Shown here piece by piece: positions 1 through 13,448 of a stretch of DNA of 64,000 nt. A program made the position numbers and the translations under genes. Numbering within the stretch: the first letter of the stretch is position 1; every line of letters begins with the position of its first letter. The notes under the pieces are model-generated. The model had not been told where the DNA came from. It was given only the letters and a program-made list of their open reading frames with translations, and searched no databases. The DNA is from Himantopus leucocephalus. Taxonomy: Eukaryota; Chordata; Aves; Charadriiformes; Recurvirostridae. Location: NCBI GenBank assembly GCA_003993805.1, contig RSEF01000003.1, positions 83,099,159-83,163,158 on the forward strand, in the 5' to 3' direction.

Positions 1-3000
1 GCTACAGCGTCTTGTCCCTGCAGATGACTGACTAATTTAAGGTAAGGAAAAAACAAAACCAAAACCAAAAGCAAAACAAACAACAGCAAGAAAAGGAAAC
101 CCAAAACAGCTTGCACAAAAATAAAAGGGACTGTTAACTATCCTCTTTTGTATGCTCCATTGCTTACTTATTGGTGCAGATGGGATGGAGTGAATAGGGT
201 TGTGATTTTAGCAGAGAAAGTGAGAATACAGGTTAATAGTGCTCAATTGTAGAAAACAGAATAACTAATTTTAGATTTTAACCTCTCAAGGTTTCCTAGC
301 TTCCATTTGAAAACCACAAGAGGACTTAGGTATTCCTCATTGTTTCAGTAAATTTTGTTCAGATCCTTTAGCATTGAAATATTAAGTCTGCAGATTGGTG
401 TTTAATTTGATTTCATAGATCAGTTAGGCAACCAAGGGAGCAGATAATTGGATAGTTGCAGTCTGCTCTTCACTGTAGAGGGTCTTTTACAAATCTGACA
501 GTCCACTTATTTTTTGGATTTAGTGGTTGAATAATTTACTGTGGAGAATAATTTTCAGACCTTGTGGTAATAACTTCTCGGAGCCCTTTAAGCAGAGGAA
601 GCTGGTAACAAAAAAGCTATAATCTAATTTCATTTCTAATGCAATTGTAGGTGTTGATGACCATATAAAACCCCTCAGTGGCATTGACCAGACTATCTCA
701 GATGTCATTTATCTTATCTAACATGTGCTGTTATGACTGGCTTGAATACTTTGGCTCTCTATCCCTCCAGCTGATTTCCTGGAAGTTGGGCTCTCGAAGG
801 AGGATCGTAGCCTTTGGGATTCACTCCCTCTTGTGGCAATAAGTCACAACCATTGTTGTGATTTACACACTTTGCATCAGTTTTTTTAGCTGGTTTTTTT
901 GTTGTTGTTGTTGTTGTTACTGTTGCCTGAGACAATCTTATGCCAGTATTTGGTCTTACAGTTGTAAAGTTGTAAAGACAAATGATGCGCTATTTTCACT
1001 TTCAGTATTTGTTAGTGTATGTTCACACATAATATACACAAGTTGTTAGTGTATGTACAGCAATAAGTAGTCACAACACAAACATTTAAGTACATTGCCT
1101 CATTCTGAAATGCAGTAAAAAAAAATCTTTCCTGAAATATTTCCTGATTACATTTTTAAAAAGCTTACCTTTAAAGGCTTTGTTACTGCTGCTAAACTGT
1201 CTTATCATTTCAGTGACAGTTGGCTGCAGATTCTCCATAGGAACATATACGACTTCATGATACTGGATGTGTTTTGCAAAGGTAGTGCATGCACTGCTGA
1301 ATAATGAGGTACTTAATATTCTGCAGAATGTCAAGCTTTTCAATTTATGACAACCAAGTTACTTCATCATAGTGAAATTTTATTTTTAAGTAGCTTGGAA
1401 TTAAAAATAAATTGGACACTAGATTATGCTTTAAAATCACAGTTTATTAAAAAAAGGTTTTGATGGAACCGTAAGGTTATCTGAAATGTCCACTGGAATG
1501 GGTAGGAGAGTGACTTACAAGTGACTTACAAGATTAGCTGCTTAGTGGTTAGTGTGCCAGGTGGATCCCAATTCATGTAACAAAAAGACTTAGCTTAGTC
1601 TGAGAACTTAGTATTTTTGTAGTGAGAGCAGACTAGAAACTGAGTTCAGAGGCTGAAGGAGGCAAAAGAACCTCACCTGTCATCTCTGCCTACACTGTCC
1701 TTTCCCCAGTTCTTTTCTGTATGGCAATATAACACAACTGGTCACATTATATAACTCCCAGCAGGAGTGCTAAGATCAGAGAAGTAGATTGTTCATATAC
1801 AAAAGAATTTGCGGAGTGTGAACTATGTATATGAAAAGCAGTACACAAATAAAAAAAGATGAACAGCAACAAACTTGAAACAGGTCCTTAAATCTTCCAG
1901 GTTCTCAGCTCAGAAAAAGTGAAAAAAAAAATAGTTATTTCCTTTTTTTCGTCAGGAGTGTTCCATCTCCTGTGAAGGAAAATTCTGAAATTAAATATTT
2001 CAGAGGACCTTCCTGACAGCATGAAGTGTCTAGTATATGCCAAGTTTTAGACTGCCTGTAAAACGTTATTCATTGATTTTTTTTTTATTCTGTGAGTTTA
2101 AACCTTGCAGAGAGACTAACAGTTGAAAGTGCTAAACTCCTAAGAATTAAACATACTTATAATTACTTCTGGCAGTGGTATTAAAGAAAAAAAAAAGCAT
2201 GCTGCTTCTCTTGAGTTGGAAATTAACCTCCTGCCTTCATATTCTTTTCCAATTTTATTAAAAAGTAACCAAGAAGAGAGAAATCTACATGGCATCCTTT
2301 AAGAGATTATGTTAAATATTTATTAACAATATCTTTGGTGTAAAGACTAGAGTCTCAGTGGGAACTAATCGGTTTAAAAAAACAGTAGCACAAGAACACC
2401 TCTAAAATCCAACAAAGTCCCCAAACAAAATAAAACAGCAAAGAAAAAGAACAACCAAAAAGTGGCAAATGGATTTGTTGTCCAGAGACATATCTGAACA
2501 CAAACTGGTGCCATTTAAACAAATGTACTGTGATTGAACTGCAAGCTAGATCCATAAGAACAATTGAATGTTAAGTGAGATCCCTAAGAACACTAAAGAG
2601 ATTTATTAGTGACTTTACAATGAATGCTGGATGAATTGATAATGATAAAGTCCTCAAATTCTCTTAGTAAATGGCTTCCAGATGTTCACTGTTCCCATTA
2701 TTGTAGGGAATCCAAAGAGCCACGGACACATATGAGGACAGATTAGTGTTCTTTCAGACCATTTTAAAGCAAACGACTTCATCAATAATATAGATGCTGG
2801 GTTTTTTCCTAATATTTTTGTTCATCTAAGGATCACTATATAAGGATAGTTATGAGCCTGAAGACATAGGTATGTTTTCATTGGCTTTTTAATATGACTA
2901 AATCTACTTTTTAAAAAATCTCACAATGTATCTGTCTGCATTGCGGGTACCCAGTGTAATTTAAAAATCCGGACAAGAGATATTACTGACTTCTATGCAA

Positions 3001-3440
3001 CACAGATTTCATGTATGTGAGAACTGAGAAGGATCTCAGACCTGCTGGGTCTTGTTTGTACTCAATGCCCTTATGAAAACTTGTTGTATTCATTACTGTG
3101 AAGTACTTCCTTCTTCATGTGATAGATTTATATTAAGTAAGTGATTAAGTCTGAGATTGCTTTTATGTAAATTTGGCCATCAAAAATGAAATGTATTGTC
3201 TTAGCTTTCTGTGTAGACAATGAAGAGACACTTTCTTCCAGAGGGTGTTTCTGTCTATCTCAAAACAGATATCAAAGGCAGTGGTGATGAATTGCCTTTT
3301 GGGAGTTTGTAATTTGCCTTCAGAGGATCGTAGCTTCAGGGACTACAGAAGGAGCCTGGACGATTAGCTTGACACCTAAATCTAATCACTAACATTATAC
3401 GAAAGGAATCATACCCTTAAATTATTGCAAACATTACAGT
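1..3440. other. unique AT-rich DNA, no gene seen
   Basis: No coding region is supported here. The longest open frames are under 90 codons, lack recognisable motifs and sit in low-complexity surroundings. The stretch holds a short TTG microsatellite near 898-918, several A-runs, and an 11-bp tandem repeat (gtgacttacaa twice, about 1512-1533). I recognise no interspersed repeat. Confidence 0.6.
898..918. repeat. (TTG)n microsatellite
   Basis: Seven consecutive ttg units follow a T-run. Read as protein it gives a poly-cysteine stretch, which explains the odd CCCCCC in the overlapping open frame and argues against that frame being real. Confidence 0.9.
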
Positions 3441-3444
3441 GTGA

Positions 3445-3520
3445 AGGGCCACTGATCCATCTGCTTGACTCAATAGCTGGTCTCTGACAGGAATATACAA
3501 GAGATACTTGACAGGAAGAC
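3445..3520. repeat. possible ancient sauropsid repeat remnant
   Basis: The segment containing 'ggtctctgacagg' preceded by 'gggccactgatccatctg' resembles a motif common in reptile and bird genomes, where '...tctctgacagtggcc...' and '...ccactgatc...' lie next to each other in old CR1-associated repeats. The match is short and gapped and is recalled from memory, so the family name is left open. Confidence 0.3.
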
Positions 3521-4764
3521 ACAAAAATCAAGCAATGGACAGCTAAGGAACAATTTTTCTGTATGGAACTCTTCAAGTTGATTAATTGGACCTTGGTTTA
3601 TGTCTTCAAGTAACTAGATGAATATGAATTCCTATCTTTAGATGTTAAACATATTAATTTTCCCTGAAGATAGAACATAAACCCTGAGAACAGAATTTCA
3701 GCACTTTGTTTAAGTGTAGTTAAGGAACTGTGCTGCCTCTTTATAAAATGGGGAAATTCTACTGCTCTGACCTCTACCATAGCATAGCTCCTGGTGATGA
3801 ACGAACTCTGTCGGGGCAGGTAGTTCAATGTTGCATTCTGCCTTGGAAATCCAATGTGACCACACTGCTCCTAAGGCAAATATTATTCCCTCAGAATACT
3901 CTGCTGCAAGTTATAATTTGCACATTCCAACCAGTCATGCAGTGAAAAGTTAAAGGGAACCTTGTACAGGAAATCAAGCATAATGGGTTATGTTTCGTGC
4001 TACACTGTTCAGTATTAAGCACTGGAAAATAAGACATATATGATATGAAGAGAAATCCCATGTGCATTTGAATACTTCTTACACATGAAGGCTTTTCTAT
4101 AGTAAATGAGAATGACTTAAAAGGAGGGCTAGAGTATTCATAATGTGCAAACAAACTGTCATTTAAATTATCCTCTGAACATAAGTACAGTGGTTGCATT
4201 AAAACTATGATATAATTACATTAGTTTCATAACAGTTATAATGTATATAACCTTGGTCAATGTTAAATAACTATGAAAGGCAGTAACCTATGTACTGACG
4301 CATTATGCTCCATTGAAATACAGAAGTATATTAAATACTTGGTTTGTTTACCATTATTGTTAGGCCTATTATTAATTTAAGGTGACATTTATAATTAATA
4401 CTGTTAGACTTTACATCTTGAAATAATACACGACACTCCTCAGATAAACAATATGTCTATATTGTATTTACAGAAATAAGCAAGTCATAAACTGTTTTAC
4501 AGAATAAATGAAGGGCTAACCTATGTTTTGTTTTCAAGAAGTTCTTTGCATTAAATTTCAGAGATTCATTTAAATAGCGGATGGTCACACAACTCTTCAA
4601 ACTTTGTATTTTCAGAGGCTCACAAGACGAGTACCCAACAATTTTTTATTCTTTTCTGTTGCATTCTTTCCATTCAGTATTAAAAGCATCAGGCTAGACT
4701 CTTCTGGAGGAATCTTGCACAGAAGCTTCAAACACGTGTTTTTCAGACATTGCAGAGCTTACAA

Positions 4765-4855
4765 AACTTAGGCTTCCATTGACTTTCTCTAAATATAAGG
4801 AAATGTGACATGTAATAGTCAAGCTGACTTCCAGTGGAGTGCCTAAATATGGTAT
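4765..4855. repeat. possible ancient palindromic amniote repeat
   Basis: Two half-related blocks, 'ggcttccattgac' and 'ctgacttccagtggag' followed by 'tgcctaaatatgg', resemble the old palindromic reptile/bird repeat with 'tgacttcaatgggag' next to 'ttaggtgcctaaat'. It is heavily decayed and short, so this is only a candidate. Confidence 0.35.
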
Positions 4856-5749
4856 TCTATTCTTATTTTAGACACCATTTCTGATTTTTTTTCTCTCCTT
4901 TTTCAGAAACATTGTGGTGACCCCTAAAATGTACTTCTAGCCTGTATTTTTGAATCAACACTATCACCACAATGATCCAAAGAAACTTCTGAACTTTATG
5001 AATTTTATATTGCATTGCAGGAAATGTTTATTACCTTTGAATACAATGAGTGGAAAATGCCAGGCTTATTCTCATAGAGACAGACGGTGACTGCAAACAC
5101 TGCCATCCATCCTACCTTTCTGTGTAGGTCTTTATGCAGAGTGTGACTTGAACTGCTATTATTACTCATTCTTGGGCATTGGAAAACCTTATTGCTAACA
5201 CTAAAAAAGAGGAAAAAAGCCAGCAATGAATTTCAAGTAGCACCTCCTGAAGAAATCCAAATACTGTAATGTGTCTTCCACCCCACTCCTGCTAAATTGT
5301 TGTGGCTCTGAGTTGTCTCTAGCGCCATGCGATGTTTAGAGCTGGAATTGATAGTTTAGTTCCTGGGACTCTAATACCATTTTGTCTCTTGTTAGCTAGA
5401 GGAAATAAAATGCATTTATCACATACCTGAAGCATACCACTTAATACAAAAAGCAAATATCCTTGAAATAATACTTAACAAGGGAATTTCACACCTTTCA
5501 CTTCCAAATAAATATCATGATAAAAAAAAGTTGTTTTTTTAAAAAGTAAAATTATTATACTGATTTATATTATACTTGTTTACATGTGTATGAAATTAGT
5601 TAGACTCAAAAGTCTGTACCTTTATTGATGAACTTAACAGGTCCCTGTCTTAAAAAAAAGCCCTGCCTTGAAAAAAAAATAAAATTACTACTAAAAATTT
5701 ATAGTTAGTTTGAAATTGGGCCAAGCACAATTTTTAAATTATAGAAGTG

Positions 5750-6070
5750 GCATTTTGTTAATTGGTATGCTCACATTAAGTATTTAAGATGATAATTAAT
5801 TATTTTCTATACTCTTAATTGAAACGTTACAACATACTTGGTTACTATTTAATTAGAAAGCACATTAATTATATATTAAGGTCTTCATTGTTTATATACT
5901 CAAGTCTGCTCTTTGAAGGGAATTCAGTGGTAAACAAGCCAAGGCTCAACAGAGCATTTTGGCATGAAGATGCAGCAACATCAATGTTGTTGTGACTTCC
6001 TGTGATTTGCATGGGCTGAGCACGGATCAGTGAACAACTTTATGGGAATTCAAACTGCCATATACAGATG
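5750..6070. promoter_or_regulatory. candidate AT-rich enhancer-like block
   Basis: Between 5755 and 5885 there are repeated TAATTA/TTAATT homeodomain-type cores. Within the next 180 bp come a FOX-like core (gtaaaca, about 5931), an inverted AACA/TGTT pair (about 5977-5990) and a perfect octamer core ATTTGCAT (6005-6012). Clusters like this are typical of vertebrate developmental enhancers, but the same words occur by chance in AT-rich DNA. There is no conservation evidence in the window itself. Confidence 0.2.
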
Positions 6071-6441
6071 AGTCATAAGAACAGGCAGCTCTCACAATAT
6101 TCAGAATGTGTTATGTATACTTGCCCAGACGCAGACAATGTGTAATCATACAGAAAGATGTTGTATTAGTAATTACCATGGAACACCCTCAATGCATAAT
6201 AAAGCTAAAGAACCAATTGGAAAAGAAACAAATTACCTGCCATTAATATCTTCGTGTGTAGTTTATTCCAGTTTTCTGAATATTTATTGAAAAAAAACCT
6301 AAATGTATAACGGTAGCTTTTTCAGAGACATTTAAAATATTTTGCCCTTCTAGGAGGTAATGAATTTTGTTAATTTCTTATCCAGTTATATATTGAATTC
6401 TTATATAAATGTGGAAATAAGTTTAAGCAGCCTGGAACTGA

Positions 6442-6444
6442 NNN
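6442..6444. other. three-base N gap
   Basis: Three unknown bases lie at the start of an A-rich stretch (aaaaaacaaacaagc...). The run probably reflects a homopolymer that could not be resolved. The open frame through it at 6360-6542 should not be trusted. Confidence 0.9.
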
Positions 6445-7208
6445 AAAAAACAAACAAGCAAACAAACCGACAACAAGCCCACAGAAATCTCTTGGCAAGA
6501 TGCAGGTTTTATGGAGGGTACAGTTTAGGAATATTCAAATAGAAAAAAAGAAAAGAAGTTCAACTTCTTTATCAGTCATAAAGGTATCAATGTGAAAATT
6601 ATTTTTTTTAGTAGCTCAGGCATTTAGGGTGTGTTATACTGAAGTTAACTTCATATCATACTTGAGTCAATGTAAGACTATATAAGGGAAAAAGTTCTAT
6701 TTTCTCCGTTCTATTCCTGAATCTTTTTCAATTTTTACAAAGTGTGAACAGTGCTTTGTTTTTATATTTTCATTCCTATATTTTCTGATCTCTTTTCAAA
6801 TATAACAAGATATCAATCCTAGACTAAATATGTTAGGATTCCTTTTCCCTCTGAGATCCCTCTAGTTCTGCTAATATTTTTCTGTGTGTTTGGATCTCAG
6901 CATTTTTGTCATCTCTGCCAGGAGACAGGGGAGTAGGGGGAACTGGAAGACTTGTTAGCTAGACAAGATTTGACTGAATTCCAATGCAGAGCCAGTTCCC
7001 TGCTTCTTCCTGTGGCTGGGGAAGGATGATACATTAACTGATATTGCTATGGTATGTGCGCAAATCCTGAAAGACTTTCCTTAAAGACATGAGAGAAGTT
7101 CCCAAAGTCATCCCTTAATGACACAAAAATACAGAGTCAGGAGGAAAAAGTATCAAAGAAACAAACAGAAAATAGAAGTATTTTTAGTTTCAGTTCAAAA
7201 CTACTACT

Positions 7209-7277
7209 GTGTGTGAAATCCAGGCATCACCTGGAAGGCAAGAGGTATTTTGCTATTGATTGCATTAAGATCAGGGT
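7209..7277. repeat. ancient palindromic amniote repeat remnant
   Basis: 'gtgtgaaatccaggc' is followed by 'ttttgctattgattgca' and 'agatcaggg'. This is the order of the widespread old reptile/bird repeat (gtgaaatcctggcc ... ttttgccattgacttcaatggg ... ggatcagg). Divergence is high, as expected for an insertion predating modern birds. The palindromic organisation suggests a non-autonomous DNA transposon, which is inference. Confidence 0.5.
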
Positions 7278-10200
7278 TACACCTCTCAGTCCTGATTTAA
7301 AGGAAATTTTGGAATTCAATTTGAACTGTATCTTCCACTGAAATGCAAGTTCAGCTAAGTCTGGGTAGATTTTCCCTCAGGTTTGGCTAACTAATTTGTG
7401 TCAGAAATCAACACAATTCCAAAGAATGTATTACAATTTTATAAGAGAAAAATTGTACTATATATCTAATAAAGCTGGAACATAGATTCGAAGAACTTGG
7501 TATCAAAAAGGATACTGATGCTCCCCCAGTTTGACTTCCTGCAGCTGTCTCTTTTGGAACAGCTGAGAATTGGCTTCTGGAGCAGGCATGATCCTTTTCT
7601 CATTGCCATGCCGGTGTTAGTGACCACACCTGAGAACCCTGTTGGTAGGGAGGCAGGCAGGCAGGAAGAAGCAGGTAAAAGTATTATAGGAATAACATAA
7701 GATCTTGAGCCAGTTCTGCTTTGCTGAAATTGTATACTATGGTAGAAGTTCACCAAAGCTGGTAGGAGGATCTAATTGACTGAAAAACAATATTAACCTG
7801 GGTACCAAAACTATACCAAGTAAAGCAGGAACACTCTATTAACTACAAGGTCTGCCTGTCCCAAGACTATAGTGTGATAAGCGTGGATTTACATCATGCC
7901 AGATACTCTGTTGTAATATCTATATGCATGATTTTACTCCATGGCAAAGGTGCAGTAGAATACCCATCAGCCAAAGGGAATAAATTGCTGTACCTCACAT
8001 TTGCTGTGAGAAAATGAACCAGAAAAGTGGTTACTTTGCCGTAATAGCTAGACTGATACAAATTCACTACTTACCTGACTCACAGTGACTTTCCTTATGT
8101 CAGTTCCTGTGGGACTAAGAGTGGGTTTTCTCATATTTACATAGTTCTTGGGATTTATATTTTGATTTCTTATGGATATATTTCAACAGATTCTACATCA
8201 ACTACATTGGGTAACACAGAGTTAACTGACTTAAGACTGAAATTCAATCACCACTGTGTATAAAGCAGTGAAAGTGATGGATATTAAACTCTATCAGGGA
8301 CATATTATTGTACTAGAGAATATTTCTCAGTCTTATTATGCAGTGGATTTAACCTGTCATCAGAACACCCTTCAAAAAATATTTTGAAATAGGTGAAAAC
8401 TGATTCAATTAAAATCTAAACCATGCAAAATGTGGACAGAAATTGAAATATATTCATACAAATTCCAACTACATAAATGTGTCGGGTGCTTTTTTTCTCC
8501 CTTAGAATATTTCTGTAATCACAGATGAGGAGGGTTTTAGGGAGCAGGTCTTTTCCTACGGGGAACTCTATAGCTGTGTTTGTGATACGAGTTGCTTTGC
8601 CTCTTCTTTAGCTGATTTAATACAAGCTTGTAGAAAATAAAGTTCTGACACTTAAATTGTCCCAAAAGACTCATGAAGACTGGATGTTTCATGACCAAAC
8701 TGTTTTTTATTCAAACTCCCAAGCTCAAATATGAATATATAAACCTGTTTCACTACATGAATCTAAATATTTCTCTGTTTTACTATAAACGTATATGAAT
8801 TATGACATGCAAAATCATGTTTCAGAGCACTAACACTTACAATGTCATTTTAGTTTTAGTGAAAATTTTTACAAAACCAATTCAAGAGACATACATTTTT
8901 GCCTCAAGATACAACAGCACAACTCTACCTTTCTGGATTCAGTACAAATACAGAATAGTAAGTGTCTTTATATGCCACAGTATAGAGTAGTTATCATGGC
9001 AGATGCAAATGGCATCACTTTTGTAAGTAAAGGGGATCACTGGGACTAATCTGAGAAAATGCACTGTCTAGAATATGCCATGATAATGAGTATCCAATTA
9101 TCCAAAACCAGTTTTTATGGTGTAGGATATGGTTTCCGCTGTGCAACTTCAAGAATGTATGTTCATTTTGAAGTTGAATTCACAATGGTGTTTAATAGTA
9201 TCTAAGAATTTTGTAATCATCACTGATGAATCAAAATTAGATTATTTCATTCATATTATCTCTTTGCGTAGTCTTTGGGAGAGATGGAAAAAGATATAGC
9301 TAAAGAACTGGCATTACGATGACACCTATCATATTGTGCATTATGGTAGGTATCTCCAAAACCATAGATTAGAAAACAAAAATTATTTAATCAGGTTTGT
9401 CTGATGCTGGCATAAGGCGGTGAACTGGATGTCAAATTTGCTGAATTGCTTTTTGCCATCAGCAGGAAATATAATGTGGTGAAGAAGGCTGTGATATTCT
9501 CTGAGGTTATGGGATAGCAAATCTTGGGTGGGTGTCCCCCTCATGAGGCCACTTCCACTGTTCCACTGAGGTGTGCTGGGGTGTGTTTGGACCTTTCACT
9601 TCACTGTTTTTACTACGAGGAAAGAGAGAAAGAAAGGTCTAGAAAGGAAGTTGTCTGAAACTTGGCTTCCAGGCCACAGTCTGCCAGACTCCTCTGAATC
9701 AGATAGTCCAACAGTTCTAGTCTTAACATTTAGAGCAAGGCATGGTGAGATCTTTTAAGAAAAAAAACCTGTCAGACTTTGAAGGATAATAATGTTAATA
9801 TTCAGTAATTTCAGTAACTGCAATTACAGAGAACTGCTTATATATAAACTGGATATAATATTAATCTGAATTTACAAAATAGATATTGTGTCATATACAG
9901 AATTGCAGAGGGAAAGAAGACAGAGGAATATTTACTGTCTAAGAGAGAGCAAGTCGTAAAAAAACAAAAGCCAGCTGCCAAATAAACTCTTCAGGGCTGT
10001 AAATATATGTCTTTGCCAAATTTACAGCTGTTCATAGAGTAAAAGCATGATGAGAAAATTCATCAGCAAACAGAAACTTTCCAGAGAGGAACATTAGTAG
10101 TCAGTAGATAATCTTGACACATAAATCTGCATATTTTAGGCAGAAAGTAAAGAACCTGAAGTTTTCAAACCAGAAGTCTGATGCATGAAATAATTTTTGC

Positions 10201-13200
10201 ATTTAATTTTTAATACTTGGTTACACTGAAGTGCTTTTTAGCCATCCAGGTCACTCACAGTATCCCCAGGGGCTGTCAGCTACCACAAAATCTCTAGGGT
10301 TGAATTTCAGTGCAGGTAACAAACCAGTCTATGCCAAGGACATAGGAATCTAGGTTGTTGTTTTTCTTATGAAGCTGTAGCAAGCAGAGCATAGAGTACT
10401 CCGAAGCTGCTGACATCTGTGTAGGCAATAGATTCTTGGAAAGTCCTAGAAAGCTCCAAAGTGGCTTAAAACCAACCTTGTTTTCTTTCTTGATACCATT
10501 AATCCAATCACAAGAACAGTGTGAAAATAAGGCCCTTTTTTCCCTGAAGAAATATTTGGCAACAGTTTCATTATCATTTCATAACACTCAAGGTGTTAAC
10601 TGTATATTTGCAATATTATAAGGAAAGGGGTAACTCAGTTACCCTGATTCTTGGTACAGCACATGTTTCATATAGTTTATGATGACAGAAGATTATTAGC
10701 TCTTTTCTTTTTTTATTATTTCTTGATAAAGGGGTTGCTCCCACTTATAAGTGAAGCAATTTTAAGGTGTTCTTGTATATTCATTTTGCATACTATTTTG
10801 GCAATTTAAAATAACCTTGTTATTGCATTACTAAAGAGTAACGCCTCTTTACACTTGACAACAGGGCTTACTGTAAATGAGACTCATACAGGGCGTAAGG
10901 GTAGCCTAAACTGATGAAACACCACATAGGATGAATATAGTGTAAGATATGGTCTATAAATAATAAGAAGTTAGAATGAAAATTAGCTTTATTTGGAAAA
11001 AAAAAAATATTCCATTCCACCAAATTGGAAGAACGTTTAGTTCATTTCTACTTGCTGATCATTTGTTTATTCTGGATTTAATCTTCTTCAATTATTCACA
11101 TCTGAATTTCTTCAGTATTTCTTAAATTGAATGCCATCATTTTACTGCAGGTCAGTTTGAAGTTCAAATAACTTCTTAAGATTGCTCTGTCAGACATTTA
11201 TGTATACGTGTACATGTTTGCAGTGTTCGTCATTGTTTAGAGCATCTTCTAAAAGCTTCAGACCACAATGATTTTATTTTTTATTTTATGCTTTCCATTT
11301 ACTGTAGCAAACTGAAATTTCCTCTCTTCTCCCTGTTTTTATTACGTGGTGGAAACATCTTAGTGTTTGTAGGGGGAAGATAGCTCTGGAAAAGATATAC
11401 CAGTCACTCTACTGTAACAGTATACCAGTACCCAAAAGGAGGTCTTTGCACTCTCAAGAATTTTGTACTTGACTGCTTTCATGCTGTAGAACTCCAGAAT
11501 GTCATGTATTCATCTGAGATTATACAGAGACTGAAGCACTGACAAGAAGTTGAGCAGTTGAGTTTCTACAGCTCCTAGTCACAACACAAACATCATGAGC
11601 ATCTGCTTCATATGACAGAAAGGAACAAAAGAGAACAGAAGAAAAAGAATTAGCATTAGGGTCTTCCAGAAATACCACCTCTGTGTATCCTATATCTACA
11701 TAAACCTCCAGAGTCCACTAACCAAATTGCAGCTGAAAGAATACAGTTTACACATATGCAGAGAGGAAAGCCTGGCGGTGACTAGCAGCGATCACAGGAC
11801 AGATAAAGTCCTGCCTATATGCTACATCAGAAAGAGAATTTTAAGGGATTATAGAGTACAAGAACTAGAAACATTCAATGAAGCTGTCAAGTGGGAGAAT
11901 GTAAAAAGAAAAAAAGATACACAGATAAATGTTTGTGCTTCTACATGGGCAGTTTGAATCACCTGCTGTTCTGCTCCCAGATCTTGTTAATGCATTGTCC
12001 ATACTCCATGCATGCTAGACTGCTCCTGGCACAGACAAAATGGTCTCCCCTGAAGCAGCGTTTGGCAGCGATTTGGTAATTAGATCAGTTTATTGATTAG
12101 TTCAGTAAATAGTAGGAACATGATTGTGCCATTTCTGTTTCTTTTCTCCCCATCAGTGACATTCCAACGAACCTTACATTTCACATATCTTTAAGCCCTT
12201 TCAGGTCTGTCTGTACCTGTATTTTTCTCATCCTGTCACAGTAAAAATAAATAGATAACCTGGCATTATTCATTATTAATGTCTTTTTATCATAATATGC
12301 CCTAGATGAATTTTAAAAACACCTAAAAATTGTTATCTATTGCAGATCCAAAGTGGTATAAGGTAAAATAAGACAATCCTTGGCAACTGATGCCATGCAC
12401 TTTCAGCTATTTCGGCTTATAAAAGGCAGACTAGTCATGTTTCCAAGAATCTTTCTATCCATATTCAGAAATGTGGGTATGGTTGGTTTGTTTTGTTTGT
12501 CTGGTTAGGGTTTGGTGTTTTTTTTTTTTTCCCTGAAGGGATTCAGCATAACATGCACGAAGAAAAACAGTATTGCATGTGTGTTGGAGAGGGTAAGCAG
12601 GACTAGGACAAAGGACTGAGCTCTGCTGTGCAGTCACCTGCACTGGTAAATTCATAAATCGTTAAATTATGGCACAATTTTAGTCTCTGCATTTTAACAT
12701 TTTCCCCACCCTGCTCAAGAGTTAGTTCAGGCCTAGGACCATTCCCAATAAACAGCACAGAGGTGCCCATGCTTTTTTGAAGAATAAGAGAGTTTCAGCG
12801 CACAGACACAAGTTTTGCCAGTTGGCCAGAGGACCACAGAAAGATCCTTGGGTAATTTTATTTACTGGTAAAGCCTCACTGCTACCGGTGAGGTGGTTGA
12901 CTAATTCTGAGAACTCTACTTTTGTGGCAGTTTTCACACTGAGAACTGTGGCTGCCACTGATGGCTATAGCTGCACAAATTTGGTAGAATGTCTATAGAG
13001 GCGTTATGCCAACACCTGAGAACAGCAATAGAAACACAGTTTCTAGGGAAATAGAGATTTCCAACAGCATCATCTTTGGAAACAGACTGTGCTACTAATA
13101 CCTGATGATCCACAGGACTCTCAGATTACTTCATCACAGATGAAGACTATACAGACTTTTTATATCTGTGTCACATCAGGCAATCAGTATTTAAAAGGAA

Positions 13201-13301
13201 GAGAGGTAATGTTATTAAATTTCTGATACTACAGAGTAAATAACTACAGAGGAAAAAAAAGTAAGTATAGACCAAAGTTTCTTTCTATAGGTCTCATTTT
13301 T
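7278..13301. other. unique AT-rich DNA, no gene seen
   Basis: Nothing in this stretch is recognisable as a gene, RNA or interspersed repeat. Open frames near 7466-7756 and 11727-11957 are short and lack domain motifs or signal features. A small tandem GCAG run (aggcaggcaggcagg) occurs near 7650, and poly-A/T tracts near 10999 and 12519. Confidence 0.55.
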
Positions 13302-13348
13302 AGAATCATAGAATCATAGAATCATAGAATTGTTGAGGCTGGAAGGGA
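13302..13348 (-). mobile_element. CR1 LINE 3' end, cut by assembly gap
   Basis: Three copies of the octamer-type tail (atcatagaatcatagaat) are followed by 'ttgttgaggctggaaggga'. On the minus strand this is the terminal microsatellite and last bases of a CR1 element. The N run starts exactly where the rest of the element should follow, and the sequence right of the gap does not look like CR1. The element is therefore probably hidden in, or caused, the gap. Confidence 0.85.
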
Positions 13349-13448
13349 NNNNNNNNNNNNNNNNNNNNNNNNNNNNNNNNNNNNNNNNNNNNNNNNNNNN
13401 NNNNNNNNNNNNNNNNNNNNNNNNNNNNNNNNNNNNNNNNNNNNNNNN
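13349..13448. other. assembly gap, exactly 100 N
   Basis: A placeholder-length gap. Its left edge lies inside a CR1 3' end, consistent with repeat-caused contig breakage. The open frame reported across it on the minus strand is an artefact of N translation. Confidence 0.95.

Noticed and set aside
3690..3780. MIR-like 'ctctttataaaatggggaaa'
   Set aside because: Only the generic 'taaaatgggga' part matches; the diagnostic 'ccttgggcaa' block is absent, unlike the copy at 47.46 kb.
6640..6653. 14-bp perfect palindrome TGAAGTTAACTTCA
   Set aside because: Short perfect palindromes of this length are expected by chance in 64 kb of AT-rich DNA; no second site or context.
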